Of a stretch of 64,000 nt of DNA, positions 61,963 to 64,000 are shown piece after piece (position 1 is the stretch's first letter; the number at the start of each line of letters is the position of its first letter). The notes beneath the pieces are model-generated. The model did not search any database. It had not been told where the DNA came from and saw only the letters and a list, made by a program, of their open reading frames with translations. The stretch lies in contig JACPQD010000065.1 of the NCBI GenBank assembly GCA_016190665.1, positions 1 to 64,000 of the forward strand. The letters are read 5' to 3'. The position numbers and the translations under genes were made by a program. Origin of the DNA: Chloroflexota bacterium (GTDB lineage: Bacteria > Chloroflexota > Dehalococcoidia > JACPQD01).

Positions 61963-64000
61963 ATGAGATTAAGGTTGCCTCAGTCCCCGCTGCATCCCAC
62001 GAATACAACTCAGCAAGTCAAGGGTCGAGTTTTTGGTCTCAAGGGGTCTCAGACCGGTATCTTGGCCGTGGCAGCCATCGTGGGCATCCTGGCGGGCAAC
62101 TTTGGCTATAACGCGCTGTTTCAAAGTCAAAAGGCTCCGGTGAGCGCTGTCCAACAAGTGAGTGTTGCCCGTGGCACCATTAGAGGTGTAGTCAGCACCA
62201 CGGGGCAGGTGCAGGCCAACGCGATAGCCAATCTGACGTTTATAGCGGCGAGTGGGGACGCAAGAGGGAGAGTCGCCGAGATCTATGTAAGTGAGGGCGA
62301 TGCGGTGAAAGCGGGGCAGCCGCTGGCCAAGCTGGATACGACGCAGCTTGAGTTCCAACTGGCGCAGGCTCAAGCATCGTTGAATAGCGCCCAAGCGAGG
62401 CTGGATGCGCAGGTGGCGGGGAGCCGGGCGGAGGACATATCCTCGGCGGAGGCGTCACTGGCCTCGGCCCAGGAACGGCTGGCGAACATGCTGGCCGGGT
62501 CGCGTACGGAGGAAATTGACGCGGCGAAGGCGGCTTTGGCCAGCGCCCAGGCCAAGCTAGACGAGCTTCGCGCTGGCGCGACTGCCGTTGATCTTCAAAG
62601 CGCGCAGACGGCAGTGGACAACGCCAACGCCACTCTGGTGAGCGCTCAGGCCAGGCTGAAGCAGCTGAAAGAGGGCGCGACGGCGGCCGATTTGCAGTCG
62701 GCGCGGAGCTCGGTGGAGAGCGCGAAGGCTAGCCTGCAGAGCGCTCAGGCCAAGCTGAAGCAACTGAAAGAGGGAGCCACTGCCGCCGATCTGCAGGCGG
62801 CGCAAACGACTGTGGACAATGCCAGGAGTAGCCTTCAGACGGCTGAGGCCAAGCTGAAGCAGCTCAGGGAGGGTCCGACGGCGGCGGACCTGCTGTCGGC
62901 TCAGGCGACGGTGGACAAGGCGAAGGCTAGCCTGGCCAGCGCCGAGGCAAGCCTGAAGGAGCTGAAGGAGGGGCCTACCGCCTACGAGCTTGCCAGCGCA
63001 CAAGCGAGCGTTGATTCGGCGAGATCGTCCCTGGTAAAGGCGCAGAATGACTTGAGCACTTTGATGAAAGGGCTGGACGAGAAAATAATAGTCAACATTC
63101 TGTCGCTCTATGATGCCTATAAAGAGGCGGAGGACAAGCTGCGCGCGGACATTGCGGCCAATGCGCCGCCCTTCCAGATTGCCGAGGATACGCGGCTTGT
63201 GCAGAGCAGATGGGGAGCGCTGAAATTGGCGGAGAATGAGCTGAGCGTGGTGAGGCCAAATGTGACCTACGACCAGTTGAAGGCGGGGCGGGCCGCCGTG
63301 GAGTCGGCGCGGAGCTCATTGAACAGCGCGGAGGCCAAGCTGAAAGAGCTCCAGTCTGGCGCCACGGCGGCCGAGCTCCAGTCAGCCGAGAGTGCGGTCC
63401 TCAACGCGAAGGCCACGCTGGAGACGGCGCAGGCGAATCTGAAGCAGCTGCAGGAGGGGCCCACGGCCTACGATCTTACTGCGGCGCAGTCTTCCATTGA
63501 CACGGCTCGCGCCAACCTGAAGAGCGCCGAAGCGAAGCTGGAGCAGCTGAAGGCGGGGGCAACGGAGGCGGACCTTGCGGGCGCTCAAGCCTCAGTGGAT
63601 TCGTCCCGGGCCAGTGTGAGTAGCGCGCAAGCGAAGCTGGACCAGCTTATAGGGGGGCCCACCGAGGCTGACATCGTGGTGGCGCAATCATCGGTCGACT
63701 CAGCGCAGGCGAACCTGAAAAGCGCCCAAGCCAAACTGGCCGACCTGCGGGCTGGCCCGAAGGTGGCCGATCTGGTGTCCGGGGAGGCCGGTGTCAACCA
63801 GGCTACGTCTTCTGTGGCGGCGAAGGAGAGGCCCTACACCGAGCAGGATATAGCCATCCAGCAAGCGTCGATAGTGCAGGCGCAGAATGCCTTGAGCAAA
63901 TCGAAGGCGCCCTACACTGAATATGATATCAGGATTACACAAGCCAGCCTGGAGCAAGCCAGGATCAACCTTGAGATCGCGAAGATGAACCTGGAGTATG
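61963..64000 (+). CDS. HlyD/MacA-type membrane fusion protein, cut by the window end
   Basis: Starts at ATG 61963 (AGAGGAG upstream) and stays open to base 64000 (679 codons seen, no stop). A TM helix lies at about residues 31-50 (TGILAVAAIVGILAGNFGYN), then the first half of a lipoyl domain (RGVVSTTGQVQAN, VAEIYVSEGDAVKAGQPLAKLD). After that a very long Ala/Gln/Lys-rich coiled coil made of 33-residue repeats. The descending helix and the second lipoyl half are beyond the window. Normal MacA hairpins are far shorter. It is probably the adaptor of an ABC or RND export system, maybe with the MacB-type permease at 56 kb. Confidence 0.88.
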   Translation, partial: MRLRLPQSPLHPTNTTQQVKGRVFGLKGSQTGILAVAAIVGILAGNFGYNALFQSQKAPVSAVQQVSVARGTIRGVVSTTGQVQANAIANLTFIAASGDARGRVAEIYVSEGDAVKAGQPLAKLDTTQLEFQLAQAQASLNSAQARLDAQVAGSRAEDISSAEASLASAQERLANMLAGSRTEEIDAAKAALASAQAKLDELRAGATAVDLQSAQTAVDNANATLVSAQARLKQLKEGATAADLQSARSSVESAKASLQSAQAKLKQLKEGATAADLQAAQTTVDNARSSLQTAEAKLKQLREGPTAADLLSAQATVDKAKASLASAEASLKELKEGPTAYELASAQASVDSARSSLVKAQNDLSTLMKGLDEKIIVNILSLYDAYKEAEDKLRADIAANAPPFQIAEDTRLVQSRWGALKLAENELSVVRPNVTYDQLKAGRAAVESARSSLNSAEAKLKELQSGATAAELQSAESAVLNAKATLETAQANLKQLQEGPTAYDLTAAQSSIDTARANLKSAEAKLEQLKAGATEADLAGAQASVDSSRASVSSAQAKLDQLIGGPTEADIVVAQSSVDSAQANLKSAQAKLADLRAGPKVADLVSGEAGVNQATSSVAAKERPYTEQDIAIQQASIVQAQNALSKSKAPYTEYDIRITQASLEQARINLEIAKMNLEY
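62569..63846 (+). repeat. Exact 99-bp (33-residue) coding repeats of the HlyD coiled coil
   Basis: Five units start at 62569, 62668, 62767, 62866 and 62965, each exactly 99 bases apart (protein KEG-A/P-TAADLQ-AQ...AQAKLKQL). After a diverged spacer of about 290 bases five more start at 63352, 63451, 63550, 63649 and 63748, again exactly 99 apart. DNA identity between units is moderate but the frame and period never slip, which shows selection on the coiled coil. Assembly collapse of such repeats is possible. Confidence 0.85.

Noticed and set aside
62569-63846. CRISPR array
   Set aside because: The 99-bp repeats are contiguous, in frame and coding, without spacers. No CRISPR repeats or cas genes were seen anywhere in the window.

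Overview
The window looks like one stretch of a bacterial chromosome of moderately high GC. The mix of genes suggests an anaerobic or facultative member of the Chloroflexota (Dehalococcoidia-like): many lipoprotein oligopeptide-type binding proteins, tungsten aldehyde oxidoreductase, a glycyl radical enzyme, DUF92, a PMT-like glycosyltransferase, selenium use, and short dispersed palindromes. That placement is inference from gene content only; there is no rRNA or other phylogenetic marker beyond rpsU, purL and selD.

Layout. (1) 1-6.7 kb, plus strand: a membrane-anchored DUF1573-like protein read through an in-frame UGA (selenocysteine), a small membrane protein, then an envelope-glycan type operon (GT2 synthase, GT87-like transferase, an unrecognised protein, a B12-binding radical SAM enzyme). 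(2) 6.8-35.9 kb: an accessory catabolic block. Every gene between two plus-strand, mutually similar LysR regulators runs on the minus strand. It contains four oligopeptide/nickel-type binding lipoproteins (one with a large internal deletion) without any permease or ATPase, a glycyl radical enzyme with a stump of its activase, a LeuC/LeuD-type hydro-lyase, a PrpD-family protein, a crotonase, a CapA-like protein, two metal-dependent hydrolases, a UGSC-family selenoprotein with one strong and one weaker in-frame UGA, a class II aldolase, tungsten aldehyde:ferredoxin oxidoreductase with its ferredoxin-like partner, a flavoprotein (plus a decayed copy) and a zinc alcohol dehydrogenase. The genes suggest import or sensing of an organic acid or ester and its anaerobic breakdown through CoA-thioester and aldehyde steps, but the substrate cannot be read from sequence. 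(3) 35.9-36.4 kb: an integrase remnant next to tRNA-Glu, which may mark the old edge of the accessory block. (4) 36.5-64 kb: housekeeping and envelope genes: lipid kinase, two two-component systems, M16 protease, beta-lactamase-fold hydrolase, DUF92, rpsU, yqeY, HD-domain membrane phosphodiesterase, purQ-purL, an Rrf2-cysK-selD-JAMM-TPR run, a MacB-type permease, a PMT-type transferase, an ECF sigma/anti-sigma pair and an HlyD-type adaptor cut by the window end, whose coiled coil is built of exact 99-bp repeats.

Main point: three genes in one window (DUF1573-like, UGSC family, SelD) contain in-frame UGA codons, each with a compact hairpin starting at the expected distance. SelD itself is one of them, so the organism very probably makes selenocysteine. 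The DUF1573 case with a Cys-Sec pair and the possible second Sec in the UGSC protein are the least expected.
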